Assembly (NCBI RefSeq): GCF_900187875.1
Contig: NZ_FYEX01000002.1
Coordinates: 1-64,000, forward strand
From: Polynucleobacter victoriensis
GTDB taxonomy: Bacteria > Pseudomonadota > Gammaproteobacteria > Burkholderiales > Burkholderiaceae
Length of the DNA stretch: 64,000 bases
Direction of reading: 5' to 3'
A program made the translations under genes and the position numbers. The notes under the pieces are model-generated. The model saw only the letters and a list, made by a program, of their open reading frames with translations. It ran no database searches and was not told where the DNA came from. This document shows, one piece after another, positions 53,036 to 61,844 of this stretch. How positions within the stretch are numbered: the stretch's first letter is position 1; every line of letters starts with the position of its first letter.

Positions 53036-53039
53036 GCTT

Positions 53040-53663
53040 ATGAAGAACAAACCTGAAATTGTTTATGTTGTTGATGATGACGAGGCAGTTAGAGACTCCT
53101 TGACTTGGCTATTAGAGAGCAATGGCTACTTGGTTAAATGCCTGCCAAGTGCTGAGAGATTTTTGCAATCTCTTGCAGGTGACAATAAAGACAATGTTGC
53201 ATGCTTGATTTTGGATGTTCGTATGCCAGGCATGTCTGGCCTAGAACTTCAAGAACGCCTAATGGCTGAAGGCATCCCAATGCCGATTTCTTTCATCACA
53301 GGTCACGGCGATGTATCTATGGCTGTATCAACCATGAAAAAAGGTGCTGTTGATTTCATTGAAAAGCCCTTTAAAGAGTCTGAACTGAAAGTATTGGTTG
53401 AAAAGATGTTGGCGCGCGCACGCGTTGACTATGCCAAAGCTGATACACAGAAAAACACACAAAATCTGTTGAGCAAACTGACTGTTCGCGAAAAACAAGT
53501 TTTGGAACGCATTGTGGCTGGTCGACTCAATAAACAAATTGCTGACGACTTAAATATTTCGATTAAAACGGTGGAGGCACATCGTGCCAACATCATGGAA
53601 AAACTGAACGTTAATACAGTTGCCGACCTACTTCGCTTAGCTCTATTAGAGACGAATAACTAA
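53040..53663 (+). CDS. FixJ-type response regulator (REC plus LuxR helix-turn-helix)
   Basis: 207 aa. Receiver domain about 1-125 with acidic pair DDD at 12-14, phospho-acceptor D59 (LILDVRMPGMSG) and KPF lysine (EKPFKES). The GerE/LuxR DNA-binding domain (about 142-205) has LTVREKQVLERIVAG and NISIKTVEAHRANIMEKL. ATG 53040 is used; the longer frame overlaps the kinase gene. Output partner of the preceding kinase; folD begins 1 bp after the stop, so the three genes form one unit. Confidence 0.93.
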   Translation: MKNKPEIVYVVDDDEAVRDSLTWLLESNGYLVKCLPSAERFLQSLAGDNKDNVACLILDVRMPGMSGLELQERLMAEGIPMPISFITGHGDVSMAVSTMKKGAVDFIEKPFKESELKVLVEKMLARARVDYAKADTQKNTQNLLSKLTVREKQVLERIVAGRLNKQIADDLNISIKTVEAHRANIMEKLNVNTVADLLRLALLETNN

Positions 53664-53664
53664 T

Positions 53665-54516
53665 ATGCCTGCTCAACTGATTGACGGCAATGCACTTGCC
53701 AAAAAAGTTAGATTAGAGATCGCCACTAGAACAGCGATTCTGACTGCTAAGGGCGTTAAACCAGGTCTAGCCGTACTACTAGTCGGTGAAGATCCTGCCA
53801 GCCAAGTATATGTTCGCAATAAAGTTAAAGCCTGCGAAGACGTTGGCATGCATTCTATTTTGGAACGCCATCCAGCCGACCTATCAGAAGAGAAGTTACT
53901 CAAGCGTATCGCTGAACTCAATCAGGATGCGTCTATCCATGGCATCTTGGTTCAACTACCACTGCCAAAACACATTGACAGTCATCGAGTCATTGAAGCC
54001 ATTGCCCCTGAAAAAGATGTGGATGGTTTCCATGTGGCCAATGCCGGCGCCTTAATGATCGGCGCACCACTATTTAGACCATGCACACCCTATGGTTGTA
54101 TGAAAATGTTGGAAAGCATCGAGTACCCAACCAAGGGTGCTCGCGCAGTGATTGTGGGCGCTTCCAATATTGTCGGCAAACCAATGGCCATGTTGTTACT
54201 TCAAGCTGGTGCCACAGTCACCATCTGTAACAGTAAAACTAAAGACCTTGCTGCACACACCAAAGAAGCTGATATCTTGGTTGTTGCTACTGGCAGACCA
54301 AAAATGATCACAGGCAATATGGTTAAACCAGGTGCCATCGTGATTGACGTGGGCATTAATCGCCTACCTGATGGCAAACTGTGTGGCGACGTTGATTTTG
54401 ACGAAGTCAAATATGTTGCTGGTGCCATTACTCCAGTACCAGGCGGAGTCGGTCCTATGACCATCACCATGCTTCTTCTTAACACCCTAGAGGCAGCTGA
54501 AAGAATTAAGATTTAA
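53665..54516 (+). CDS. folD: Methylenetetrahydrofolate dehydrogenase/cyclohydrolase
   Basis: Interconverts methylene-, methenyl- and formyl-tetrahydrofolate with NADP. Signatures: YVRNKVKACEDVGM with the catalytic lysine, LVQLPLPKHID, PEKDVDGFHVANAG, PCTPYGCM, the Rossmann loop GASNIVGKPMA and PVPGGVGPMT. 283 aa. Placed 1 bp after a response regulator gene and closed by a strong terminator, so its expression is tied to the two-component operon unless an internal promoter exists. Confidence 0.97.
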   Translation: MPAQLIDGNALAKKVRLEIATRTAILTAKGVKPGLAVLLVGEDPASQVYVRNKVKACEDVGMHSILERHPADLSEEKLLKRIAELNQDASIHGILVQLPLPKHIDSHRVIEAIAPEKDVDGFHVANAGALMIGAPLFRPCTPYGCMKMLESIEYPTKGARAVIVGASNIVGKPMAMLLLQAGATVTICNSKTKDLAAHTKEADILVVATGRPKMITGNMVKPGAIVIDVGINRLPDGKLCGDVDFDEVKYVAGAITPVPGGVGPMTITMLLLNTLEAAERIKI

Positions 54517-54536
54517 AGCGTTTTTTCACTATGCTC

Positions 54537-54566
54537 TCAGGCGCTGAATAAGCGCCTGAATTTTTT
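54537..54566 (+). terminator. Intrinsic terminator after folD
   Basis: TCAGGCGCT (54537-54545), loop GAATA, AGCGCCTGA (54551-54559), then ATTTTTT to 54566. Separates folD from prlC. Confidence 0.92.
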
Positions 54567-54591
54567 GTACTTTAGATAGATAATATTCTTT

Positions 54592-56676
54592 ATGAATAAT
54601 CCATTACTCTCCTTTGGTCGCGGACTACCCGACTATGCTGCTATCCAAGCAAGCCACATCAAACCGGCTATTACCGAACTATTAGCCAAAGCTCAAAAAG
54701 CCGTAGATGCGTCTATTGATCCAAGTACTCCTAATACTTGGGCAGACCTTGTGGAACCCTTGGAAAACGCTACAGAAGAACTTGGTCGCTCATGGGGAGT
54801 AATTGGTCATCTCAATAGCGTGGCAGATACCCCTGAACTTCGTGAGGCTTATGGAGAGATGTTGCCAGAGGTCACAGCTTTTTGGAGTAGCCTTGGACAA
54901 AATCTAAATTTATACAAAAAATATAAAGCATTGAGTCAATCAGCTGAGTTCCAACAACTAAGTCTTGCTCAACGTAAAGTGATAGAAAACTCTCTTAGAG
55001 ATTTTCGTTTAGGTGGCGCCGAATTATCGGATGATCAAAAACCACGATTCTCTGCCATTCAAGATGAGCAGGCTTTGTTATCTAAGGCATTTTCAGATCA
55101 TGTCTTAGATGCAACAGATAACTATGTGCACCAGATTACTAATGACCAGGATTTAGCAGGACTTCCAGAAGATGCCCTGGCTGCAGCCAAACAAACTGCT
55201 GAATTGAAAGGCTTGGATGGTTGGGCTTTCACCCTACACTTCCCATCTTATTTCCCTGTGATGCAATTTTGCGACAACCGCGGATTAAGAAAAAATCTGT
55301 ATCAAGCCTATATCACCAGAGCTTCAGAACTTGGAGCTGAGTATGGCAATGGCAAAGCAGAGTGGGACAACACACAAAACATGCTCTTGCAACTTCGCCT
55401 AAAGGATGAAGAAGCCAAGATGCTTGGCTTTGCAAATTATGCTGCTCTGAGCTTAGCTCCTAAGATGGCTAAAACTGTTGCCGAAGTTGATCAGTTCCTT
55501 CTAGACTTTGCCAAACGAGCAAAGTCACATGGCCAAAAAGATTGGAATGATTTACAGCAATTTGCCAAAGAGCATCTCAATATTGAAAAACTAGAACCTT
55601 GGGATATGGCATATGCCTCTGAAAAGCTCAAGCAAGCACGTTACTCATTCTCTGAAAATGAACTCAAGCAATACTTCCCATTACCAAAGGTGTTGGATGG
55701 TTTATTTAGCATTATTCAAACGCTATTTGGCGTAAAAATAGAGGAAGATGCCCTACCAAAATGGCATGCCGATGTGAAGTCTTTCAAGGTCACTAGTGCA
55801 TCGGGCGAATTACTAGCCAACTTTTATCTCGACCCATATGCACGACCAGGCAAACGAGGTGGCGCTTGGATGGATGACGCCAGAGGTAGAAGAACTTTCT
55901 CAGATGGCTCAGTTCAAACTCCAGTGGCATATCTAGTCTGCAACTTTCCCGCGCCCGTGACTGTCAACGGCATTACTAAACAACCCACCATTACTCATGA
56001 TGATGTGATTACCATGTTCCATGAATGTGGTCATGGCTTACACCACATGCTGACCAAAGTTGGCGCACTAGGCGTATCTGGTATCAATGGCGTTGAGTGG
56101 GATGCTGTAGAACTACCAAGTCAGTTCATGGAAAATTTCTGTTGGGAATGGGAAGTTCTGCAAAAAATGACATCTCATGTCGAGACTGGTGAAACGTTAC
56201 CAAAAGGTCTCTATGAAAAAATGATTGCCGCCAAAAACTTCCAAAATGGTTTGGGCACATTAAGACAATTGGCTTTCTCACTCACCGATTGGCGCTTGCA
56301 TTCTAGCTTTGATCCACACACAGCAAATCCTCAAGGTGTACTAGAGTTATCAAGAAGTATTAATGATGCGATTCACGTCACTGCTCAATCAGAAATCTCT
56401 AGATGGCCAAATACCTTTAGCCATATTTTTGCCGGTGGATACTCTGCTGGTTACTACAGCTATAAATGGGCTGAAGTGCTGTCTGCGGATGCTTATGCTG
56501 CCTTTGAAGAAGCTGCCAAAACCACTGGTAGCATTCTTGATCAAGCCACAGGCACTAGATACCGCCAAGAAATTCTAGAAGTGGGTGGCAGTCGCCCTGC
56601 TGCGGAGTCATTCAAAGCATTCAGGGGGCGAGAGCCTCAAATTGATGCTCTCTTAAGACACGGTGGCTTAGCCTAA
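54592..56676 (+). CDS. prlC: Oligopeptidase A (M3 family zinc peptidase)
   Basis: Cytoplasmic endopeptidase that degrades peptides, including cleaved signal peptides. The zinc motif HECGH is at 477-481 (MFHECGHGLHHML), with the third ligand expected about 25 residues on in NGVEWDAVELPSQ. 694 aa, family length, starting MNNPLLSFGRGLPDY. It follows the folD terminator, so it should have its own promoter, but none is clear. Its 3' end overlaps xthA by 9 bp in convergent orientation. Confidence 0.95.
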   Translation: MNNPLLSFGRGLPDYAAIQASHIKPAITELLAKAQKAVDASIDPSTPNTWADLVEPLENATEELGRSWGVIGHLNSVADTPELREAYGEMLPEVTAFWSSLGQNLNLYKKYKALSQSAEFQQLSLAQRKVIENSLRDFRLGGAELSDDQKPRFSAIQDEQALLSKAFSDHVLDATDNYVHQITNDQDLAGLPEDALAAAKQTAELKGLDGWAFTLHFPSYFPVMQFCDNRGLRKNLYQAYITRASELGAEYGNGKAEWDNTQNMLLQLRLKDEEAKMLGFANYAALSLAPKMAKTVAEVDQFLLDFAKRAKSHGQKDWNDLQQFAKEHLNIEKLEPWDMAYASEKLKQARYSFSENELKQYFPLPKVLDGLFSIIQTLFGVKIEEDALPKWHADVKSFKVTSASGELLANFYLDPYARPGKRGGAWMDDARGRRTFSDGSVQTPVAYLVCNFPAPVTVNGITKQPTITHDDVITMFHECGHGLHHMLTKVGALGVSGINGVEWDAVELPSQFMENFCWEWEVLQKMTSHVETGETLPKGLYEKMIAAKNFQNGLGTLRQLAFSLTDWRLHSSFDPHTANPQGVLELSRSINDAIHVTAQSEISRWPNTFSHIFAGGYSAGYYSYKWAEVLSADAYAAFEEAAKTTGSILDQATGTRYRQEILEVGGSRPAAESFKAFRGREPQIDALLRHGGLA

Positions 56677-57507
56677 GGTTGTTATCACGGGTGCGTGGTC
56701 AGAAGGTTGCTCCCACCCCCGTGGCGTCTTATCGATCACACTGGCAGTACATTCGTTCTTGAGCGCTTCACTTAACAAAATATGATCGATGCGCACACCT
56801 GCATTTCTTCTAAATGCCATCATGCGGTAATCCCACCAACTGAAGCTTTTTGATTGTTGCTCAAACAATCTATAACTGTCATAAAAGCCCATCTCAATCA
56901 AACCTGCAAAGGCATCACGCTCCTCTGGTGACACCAGATTTTGACCAACCCAAGCTTTCGGGTCATGCACATCCTCATCACTAGGCGCAATGTTGTAATC
57001 ACCTAGCAATGCAATGCGTGAGTGCTCTTCCATCTCTTCACTTAGCCAATCATGCAAACTGGCTAACCAATCTAATTTATAGGCAAATTTTTCAGTGCCA
57101 GGCGCTTGTCCATTAGGAAAATAAGCAGAGATCAATCGAATCGGCGCGCGACCACTAAAAGCTACAGTTGCAGTCACTAAACGCTGTTGCTCATCTGCAA
57201 ATTTTGGATTATTTTTTACAGGTGATAAAAATGCTGTTTGAGCATCTTGAGCAATGGCTGCTAGTGATGCTTTACGCAAAATAATGGCGACACCGTTATA
57301 GGTTTTTTGACCTGCTACCAAGGCGTAATAACCAGCCGCCTCTAACTCAGCAAAAGGAAACTTATCTTCTGTTAGTTTTAACTCTTGCAAACATACAGCA
57401 TCTATCGGGGTTTTGTTTGAATCATGAGCTGCCAACCATTGCAATAAGTGTGGCAGGCGAACCTTGATGGAGTTGACGTTCCAGGTGGCAATACGAATAG
57501 ATGACAT
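56668..57507 (-). CDS. xthA: Exodeoxyribonuclease III
   Basis: AP endonuclease and 3'-5' exonuclease of base excision repair. EEP-fold motifs: IATWNVNSIKVRLPHLLQWL at the start, VCLQELKLTEDKFP with the metal-binding Glu, GDYNIAPSDEDVHDP, and SDHAPVI near the C terminus with the catalytic Asp-His. 279 aa against about 268 in E. coli. The stop lies inside the end of prlC on the other strand. Confidence 0.95.
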   Translation of the reverse strand: MSSIRIATWNVNSIKVRLPHLLQWLAAHDSNKTPIDAVCLQELKLTEDKFPFAELEAAGYYALVAGQKTYNGVAIILRKASLAAIAQDAQTAFLSPVKNNPKFADEQQRLVTATVAFSGRAPIRLISAYFPNGQAPGTEKFAYKLDWLASLHDWLSEEMEEHSRIALLGDYNIAPSDEDVHDPKAWVGQNLVSPEERDAFAGLIEMGFYDSYRLFEQQSKSFSWWDYRMMAFRRNAGVRIDHILLSEALKNECTASVIDKTPRGWEQPSDHAPVITTLG

Positions 57508-57509
57508 AA

Positions 57510-57546
57510 ATAAAAATAGAGTGAAAAACTAATTAATCACTCTATT
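57510..57546 (-). terminator. Intrinsic terminator after ntrC
   Basis: AATAGAGTG and CACTCTATT (57538-57546 and 57515-57523) form a 9-bp stem with a 14-base loop, followed on the minus strand by TTTTATTT. Placed 50 bp after the ntrC stop, just before xthA. A second small inverted repeat CCTAC-TG-GTAGG lies at 57563-57574. Confidence 0.65.
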
Positions 57547-57596
57547 ATGAACTGCAAAGATACCTACTGGTAGGCAAGGTCTTTTTATGTATTTAA

Positions 57597-59042
57597 TTAG
57601 GTGTCTATTCCTAACTCTTGTAGCTTTCTGGTAATTGTGTTTCTGCCAATCCCTAATCTTTCAGCGGCTTCAACACGACGACCTCGCGTCACTTCCAGAG
57701 CTGCCGTTAAGACTGCTTTTTCAAACTTTGACTCCAGCGCACTAAATACTTCTCTTGTGCCGTCTTGCAAAAGTTGTTTAGCAATCAGCGCTAAACCAGA
57801 CTCCCAGTCTGATGGGGTCCCTGATTTATAGGTAACTGCATGATCTATGCTTGCCCCTTCAGGCAAATCAGCACCCATCACAGTTGCATCTGGAGGCAAA
57901 TCTTGTGCGCCAATCACTTGAGCAGGCGCCATCACTGTTAACCAGTGGCATAAGTTCTCTAACTGACGAACGTTGCCCGGGAATGGCAACTGCCCAATGG
58001 CTATAAGGGCATCATCAGACAGACGCTTAGGCTCCATCCCCAAAGATTTGGCAGAGGTTTGCATAAAGTGTCTTGCCAATAATGGAATATCTTCTTTACG
58101 CTCACGCAGTGATGGCAAACGCAGACGAATTACATTCAGACGATGGAATAAGTCTTCTCTGAATAAACCTTCAGCCACCCTAGACTCAAGATTTTGGTGT
58201 GTAGCAGCAATCACACGCACATTAGATTTGAGTGAATCATGACCACCGACTCGGTAAAAATGACCATCTGATAAAACGCGCAATAAACGTGTTTGCAAAT
58301 CAAATGGCATGTCACCGATTTCATCTAAAAATAAAGTACCGCCCTCAGCCTGCTCAAATCGGCCACGCCTCATGGTTTGAGCACCCGTGAATGCGCCACG
58401 TTCATGACCAAACAATTCTGACTCTAATAGGTCTTTAGGAATCGCGGCTGTGTTCAAGGCAATGAATGGGCCACCTGCTCTTGGACTATGTTTATGTAGC
58501 GCTCTGGCGACCAACTCTTTACCCGAACCAGATTCTCCCGTGATTAAAACAGTGACGTTAGATTGCGATAGTCGGCCAATTGCTCTAAATACATCTTGCA
58601 TGGCCGGTGCTTGACCAAGAATCTCAGTGGTTTCTTGCATGCGATCAGCAACTTCACGCGTTTGATTCTGAAGTCTTAAGCTCTCATCAACCGCCCTACG
58701 AATCAGCTCAACTGATTTAGCAATATCAAAAGGTTTGGTGATGTATTCAAAAGCACCACCTTGGAATGACGATACTGCTGAATCCAAATCAGAATAAGCA
58801 GTCATGATGATGACAGGCACGTTGGGATGCTCAGCTTTTACCTGTTGCAGTAGATCGATACCGTTACCGCGTGGCATACGAATATCAGAAATTAATACCT
58901 GAGGCTCCTCACCCCGATCAAATGCATCTAGAACATCTTGTGGATTACTAAAACTACGATAAGGCATGTTCTCACGCTGTAATGCCTTCTCCAATACCCA
59001 GCGTATTGATTGATCATCATCCACAATCCAAACTGGCTTCAT
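57597..59042 (-). CDS. ntrC: Nitrogen regulation response regulator NtrC (sigma-54 activator)
   Basis: Enhancer-binding protein that opens sigma-54 promoters under nitrogen limitation. Receiver domain 1-120 with phospho-acceptor D53; AAA+ domain about 140-375 with Walker A GESGSGKE at 169-176, the sigma-54 contact loop GAFTGA at 216-221 and Walker B LFLDEIGD at 237-244; C-terminal Fis-type helix-turn-helix about 435-481 (EAAERLGIGRNTITRKLQEL). 481 aa. Lies 26 bp after ntrB. It probably acts on the NtrC-like site upstream of glnA. Confidence 0.96.
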   Translation of the reverse strand: MKPVWIVDDDQSIRWVLEKALQRENMPYRSFSNPQDVLDAFDRGEEPQVLISDIRMPRGNGIDLLQQVKAEHPNVPVIIMTAYSDLDSAVSSFQGGAFEYITKPFDIAKSVELIRRAVDESLRLQNQTREVADRMQETTEILGQAPAMQDVFRAIGRLSQSNVTVLITGESGSGKELVARALHKHSPRAGGPFIALNTAAIPKDLLESELFGHERGAFTGAQTMRRGRFEQAEGGTLFLDEIGDMPFDLQTRLLRVLSDGHFYRVGGHDSLKSNVRVIAATHQNLESRVAEGLFREDLFHRLNVIRLRLPSLRERKEDIPLLARHFMQTSAKSLGMEPKRLSDDALIAIGQLPFPGNVRQLENLCHWLTVMAPAQVIGAQDLPPDATVMGADLPEGASIDHAVTYKSGTPSDWESGLALIAKQLLQDGTREVFSALESKFEKAVLTAALEVTRGRRVEAAERLGIGRNTITRKLQELGIDT

Positions 59043-59068
59043 ATTGATCCCTAATTCTTAATTTCTAT

Positions 59069-60193
59069 TTAATCCTTCCCGTTTTTTAGACGGAAAGGTA
59101 ACTGCATCTGAAAATCAGTGTGGCCAGGCTTACTTGAGCAACCAATAAAACCAAAATGCTGCTGCACATAAGTTTGAGCCAAGGTAAGACCTAAACCACT
59201 ACCACCTTCTTTGCCTGATACCAATGGGAAGAAAATCTTGTCTTTAATTTCTTCTGGGATACCAGGACCGTTATCTATGACATGCAAATCCAATGCCAGT
59301 TTGTATCTTTGCTTATTAATAGTGACATTACGAGCAACTCGGGTGCGTAATTCAATCACTGCCTCGCCCTGCTCAATTTGGGCTCTAAGAGCTTGCGCAG
59401 CGTTGTGAACCACGTTTAAAACAGCCTGAATGAGAGCTTCTTGATCTCCCAATAAGTCTGGCAGACTGATATCGTAATTTCGCTTAATTTTGAGCCCTTG
59501 TGGAAACTCGGCTAATACCAAGCTTCTTACTCGCTCTAAAACCTCATGAATGTTCACGTAATCATCAACGTGTTGTTTGCGGTGCGGCGCTAATAAGCGA
59601 TCCACTAGACTTTGCAAACGATCTGATTCTTTAATGATGACTTGGGTGTATTCATGCAAAGACTTATCAGGCAACTCAAACTCTAAAAGTTGGGCAGCCC
59701 CACGAATACCGCCTAATGGGTTTTTGATTTCATGAGCCAAGTTGCGCATCAGAGTCTTATTAGCTTCTACCTGTTGCACCAACCGATCATCTCGCTCACT
59801 ACGTATTTGTTGATCAAGTGGCAACCACTCAATCAGAATTAAATCTGGGTTGTCCAAGCCCGCAACCACGACATGCGCATTAATCGGCTCGTGGTCGGCT
59901 CTTGCTGGACCAGGCCCCAATTGCAAATCTTGTCGCTGCGCCTCAATTTGATCGCCCTTAACTGCTTCGAGCATTTTGAGTAACTCTGGGTTATGACCAA
60001 ATAGGTCATGAATCGATAGACCTTCCAGCAACTTACTAGAAATATCCAGCCCAACCTCTGCCACTGGGTTGGCATACACAACCATTTGATGTGCGTACTC
60101 AACCACTAGGATTGCATTTGGCAGCTGATCCCATGCGGTGGGTTGAGAAAAAAGGGCAGCTATTGCTGCCCCTTTTACTGGTTTGCGCAACAT
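59069..60193 (-). CDS. ntrB: Nitrogen regulation sensor kinase NtrB
   Basis: Soluble PAS-containing kinase/phosphatase that, under PII control, phosphorylates or dephosphorylates NtrC. PAS domain about 20-130, HisKA with H154 (NLAHEIKNPLGGIRGAAQLL), HATPase with VIDNGPGIPEEIKDKIFFPL and GSGLGLTLAQ. 374 aa, no membrane segment. ATG 60193 lies 30 bp after the glnA stop. Codons 8-16 coincide with a perfect intrinsic terminator, and no in-frame ATG follows it before the PAS domain, so the terminator is inside the gene. Confidence 0.94.
   Translation of the reverse strand: MLRKPVKGAAIAALFSQPTAWDQLPNAILVVEYAHQMVVYANPVAEVGLDISSKLLEGLSIHDLFGHNPELLKMLEAVKGDQIEAQRQDLQLGPGPARADHEPINAHVVVAGLDNPDLILIEWLPLDQQIRSERDDRLVQQVEANKTLMRNLAHEIKNPLGGIRGAAQLLEFELPDKSLHEYTQVIIKESDRLQSLVDRLLAPHRKQHVDDYVNIHEVLERVRSLVLAEFPQGLKIKRNYDISLPDLLGDQEALIQAVLNVVHNAAQALRAQIEQGEAVIELRTRVARNVTINKQRYKLALDLHVIDNGPGIPEEIKDKIFFPLVSGKEGGSGLGLTLAQTYVQQHFGFIGCSSKPGHTDFQMQLPFRLKNGKD
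60148..60172 (-). terminator. Intrinsic terminator inside the 5' end of ntrB
   Basis: On the minus strand GGGCAGC (60171-60165 in reading direction), loop AATA, GCTGCCC (60160-60154) and six T residues (60153-60148) form a textbook Rho-independent signal, extendable by A-T pairs. It lies 20-45 bases into ntrB, downstream of glnA. Confidence 0.75.
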
Positions 60194-60223
60194 ACCTGCG
60201 CTCTACCTTTTCTATACTCTCTA

Positions 60224-61642
60224 TTAGAGTGAGTAGTACATGTCGAACTCGACTGGGTGAGCAGCCATACGGAAGCGTGTAACTTCTTCCATCTTCAAGT
60301 CGATGTACGCATCTAACATTGAGTTTGTGAACACACCACCACGAGTCAAGAACTCACGGTCAGCATTCAATGCCTCAAGAGCTTGATCCAAGCTGTTACA
60401 TACTGTTGGGATCTTTGCATCTTCTTCTGGTGGCAAGTCGTACAAGTTCTTGTCAGCAGCTTCACCTGGATGAATCTTGTTTTGGATACCGTCCAAACCA
60501 GCCATCATCAATGCAGAGAAACACAAGTATGGGTTAGCCAATGGGTCTGGGAAACGAGTTTCGATACGACGACCCTTAGGATTTGCAACGTGTGGAATAC
60601 GGATAGAAGCAGAACGGTTACGTGCTGAGTAAGCCAACTTAACTGGAGCTTCGAAACCTGGAACCAAACGCTTGTATGAGTTTGTACCTGGGTTAGTGAT
60701 CGCGTTCAATGCACGTGCGTGCTTGATGATACCGCCGATGTAGTACAACGCTAAGTCTGACAAACCTGCGTAGCCGTTACCAGCGAACAAGTTTTGACCA
60801 TCTTTCCAGATTGATTGGTGAACGTGCATACCTGAACCGTTGTCACCAACGATTGGTTTTGGCATGAATGTAGCTGTTTTGCCATAAGCGTGAGCTACGT
60901 TTTGAATCACGTACTTTTGCAAGATTGTCCAGTCAGCGCGTTGAACCAATGTGCTGAACTTTGTACCCAATTCGTTTTGGCCTTGACCAGCAACTTCATG
61001 GTGATGTACTTCAACTGGAATACCTAATGATTCCAAGATCAAGCACATTTCTGAACGCATATCTTGGAATGTGTCTACTGGAGCAACTGGGAAGTAACCA
61101 CCTTTTTTACCTGGACGGTGACCTGTGTTGCCATGTTCGAATGATGTAGCTGATGACCAAGGTGCTTCTTCAGATTCAACCTTGTAGAAACAACCTTGCA
61201 TGTCGTTGCCCCAAGTAATGCTGTCAAATACAAAGAACTCTGGCTCTGGACCAAAGTAAGCTGTATCACCAATACCAGTGCTCTTTAAATAAGCTTCAGC
61301 GCGTTTAGCGATAGAACGTGGGTCACGGTCATAGCCTTTGCCATCAGATGGCTCGATAACGTCGCATGAAAGAACCAATGTTGGCTCTTCATAGAATGGG
61401 TCGATGTATGCAGTTACTGGATCTGGCATAAGCAACATGTCTGATGCTTCAATACCTTTCCAACCAGCAATTGATGAGCCGTCAAATGCATGACCACTCT
61501 CAAATTTATCTTCATCAAAGTGAGATACAGGCACAGATACGTGCTGCTCTTTACCCTTAGTGTCTGTAAAGCGGAAGTCTACAAAAGTTACTTCTTTTTC
61601 TTTTGCAAGCTTCATTACATCTGCGACGGTCTTCGTTGTCAT
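60224..61642 (-). CDS. glnA: Glutamine synthetase type I
   Basis: Makes glutamine from glutamate, ammonia and ATP; dodecameric. Visible: FDGSSIAGWKGIEASDMLL, EPEFFVFD, VEVHHHEVAGQGQNE, NGSGMHVHQS and the adenylylation loop NLYDLPPEE with the target tyrosine Y401, so it is the type controlled by GlnE. 472 aa. AGGAG lies about 7 bases before the ATG. It heads glnA-ntrB-ntrC and carries a sigma-54 promoter and an NtrC site upstream. Codon use is strongly biased, consistent with high expression. Confidence 0.98.
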   Translation of the reverse strand: MTTKTVADVMKLAKEKEVTFVDFRFTDTKGKEQHVSVPVSHFDEDKFESGHAFDGSSIAGWKGIEASDMLLMPDPVTAYIDPFYEEPTLVLSCDVIEPSDGKGYDRDPRSIAKRAEAYLKSTGIGDTAYFGPEPEFFVFDSITWGNDMQGCFYKVESEEAPWSSATSFEHGNTGHRPGKKGGYFPVAPVDTFQDMRSEMCLILESLGIPVEVHHHEVAGQGQNELGTKFSTLVQRADWTILQKYVIQNVAHAYGKTATFMPKPIVGDNGSGMHVHQSIWKDGQNLFAGNGYAGLSDLALYYIGGIIKHARALNAITNPGTNSYKRLVPGFEAPVKLAYSARNRSASIRIPHVANPKGRRIETRFPDPLANPYLCFSALMMAGLDGIQNKIHPGEAADKNLYDLPPEEDAKIPTVCNSLDQALEALNADREFLTRGGVFTNSMLDAYIDLKMEEVTRFRMAAHPVEFDMYYSL

Positions 61643-61716
61643 GCAAATCTCCTATTGGAACAATCTCAAATCAGCCATGCAGTGTTTTGGCACCACACAA
61701 CCCACTAACTAAAACT

Positions 61717-61734
61717 ATGCACAAAGCATGCCAA
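61717..61734 (-). promoter_or_regulatory. Sigma-54 promoter of glnA
   Basis: Minus-strand TTGGCATGCTTTGTGCAT has the invariant GG (61732-61731) and GC (61720-61719) exactly 10 bases apart, one change from the TTGC core at -12. Predicted start near 61708, a leader of about 65 nt before the glnA ATG. Confidence 0.75.
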
Positions 61735-61797
61735 ATAAACATGCCTCATATTCTTAACCACATTTTAGGTCAAAATGACCCTGCTACCGACCCCATA

Positions 61798-61814
61798 TGC
61801 ACCACGATAGTGCA
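61798..61814 (-). promoter_or_regulatory. NtrC binding site upstream of glnA
   Basis: TGCACCACGATAGTGCA fits the NtrC dyad TGCACYA-N3-TRGTGCA. Its centre is about 100 bp upstream of the predicted sigma-54 start, an enhancer distance like that of E. coli glnAp2. A weaker GTGC-N6-GCAC overlaps its edge at 61810-61823, and a GGTCA-AAA-TGACC dyad lies at 61768-61780. Confidence 0.7.
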
Positions 61815-61844
61815 AATAAGCACTAAAACAAAGCTAATGGGTAT

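Noticed and set aside
52932..53039. Longer N terminus for the response regulator
   Set aside because: It overlaps the end of the kinase in another frame; the receiver domain begins directly after ATG 53040.
60216..60230. ACTCT-AATAG-AGAGT hairpin at the glnA stop as a terminator
   Set aside because: Only five weak pairs and no T run; the strong signal is the one inside ntrB.
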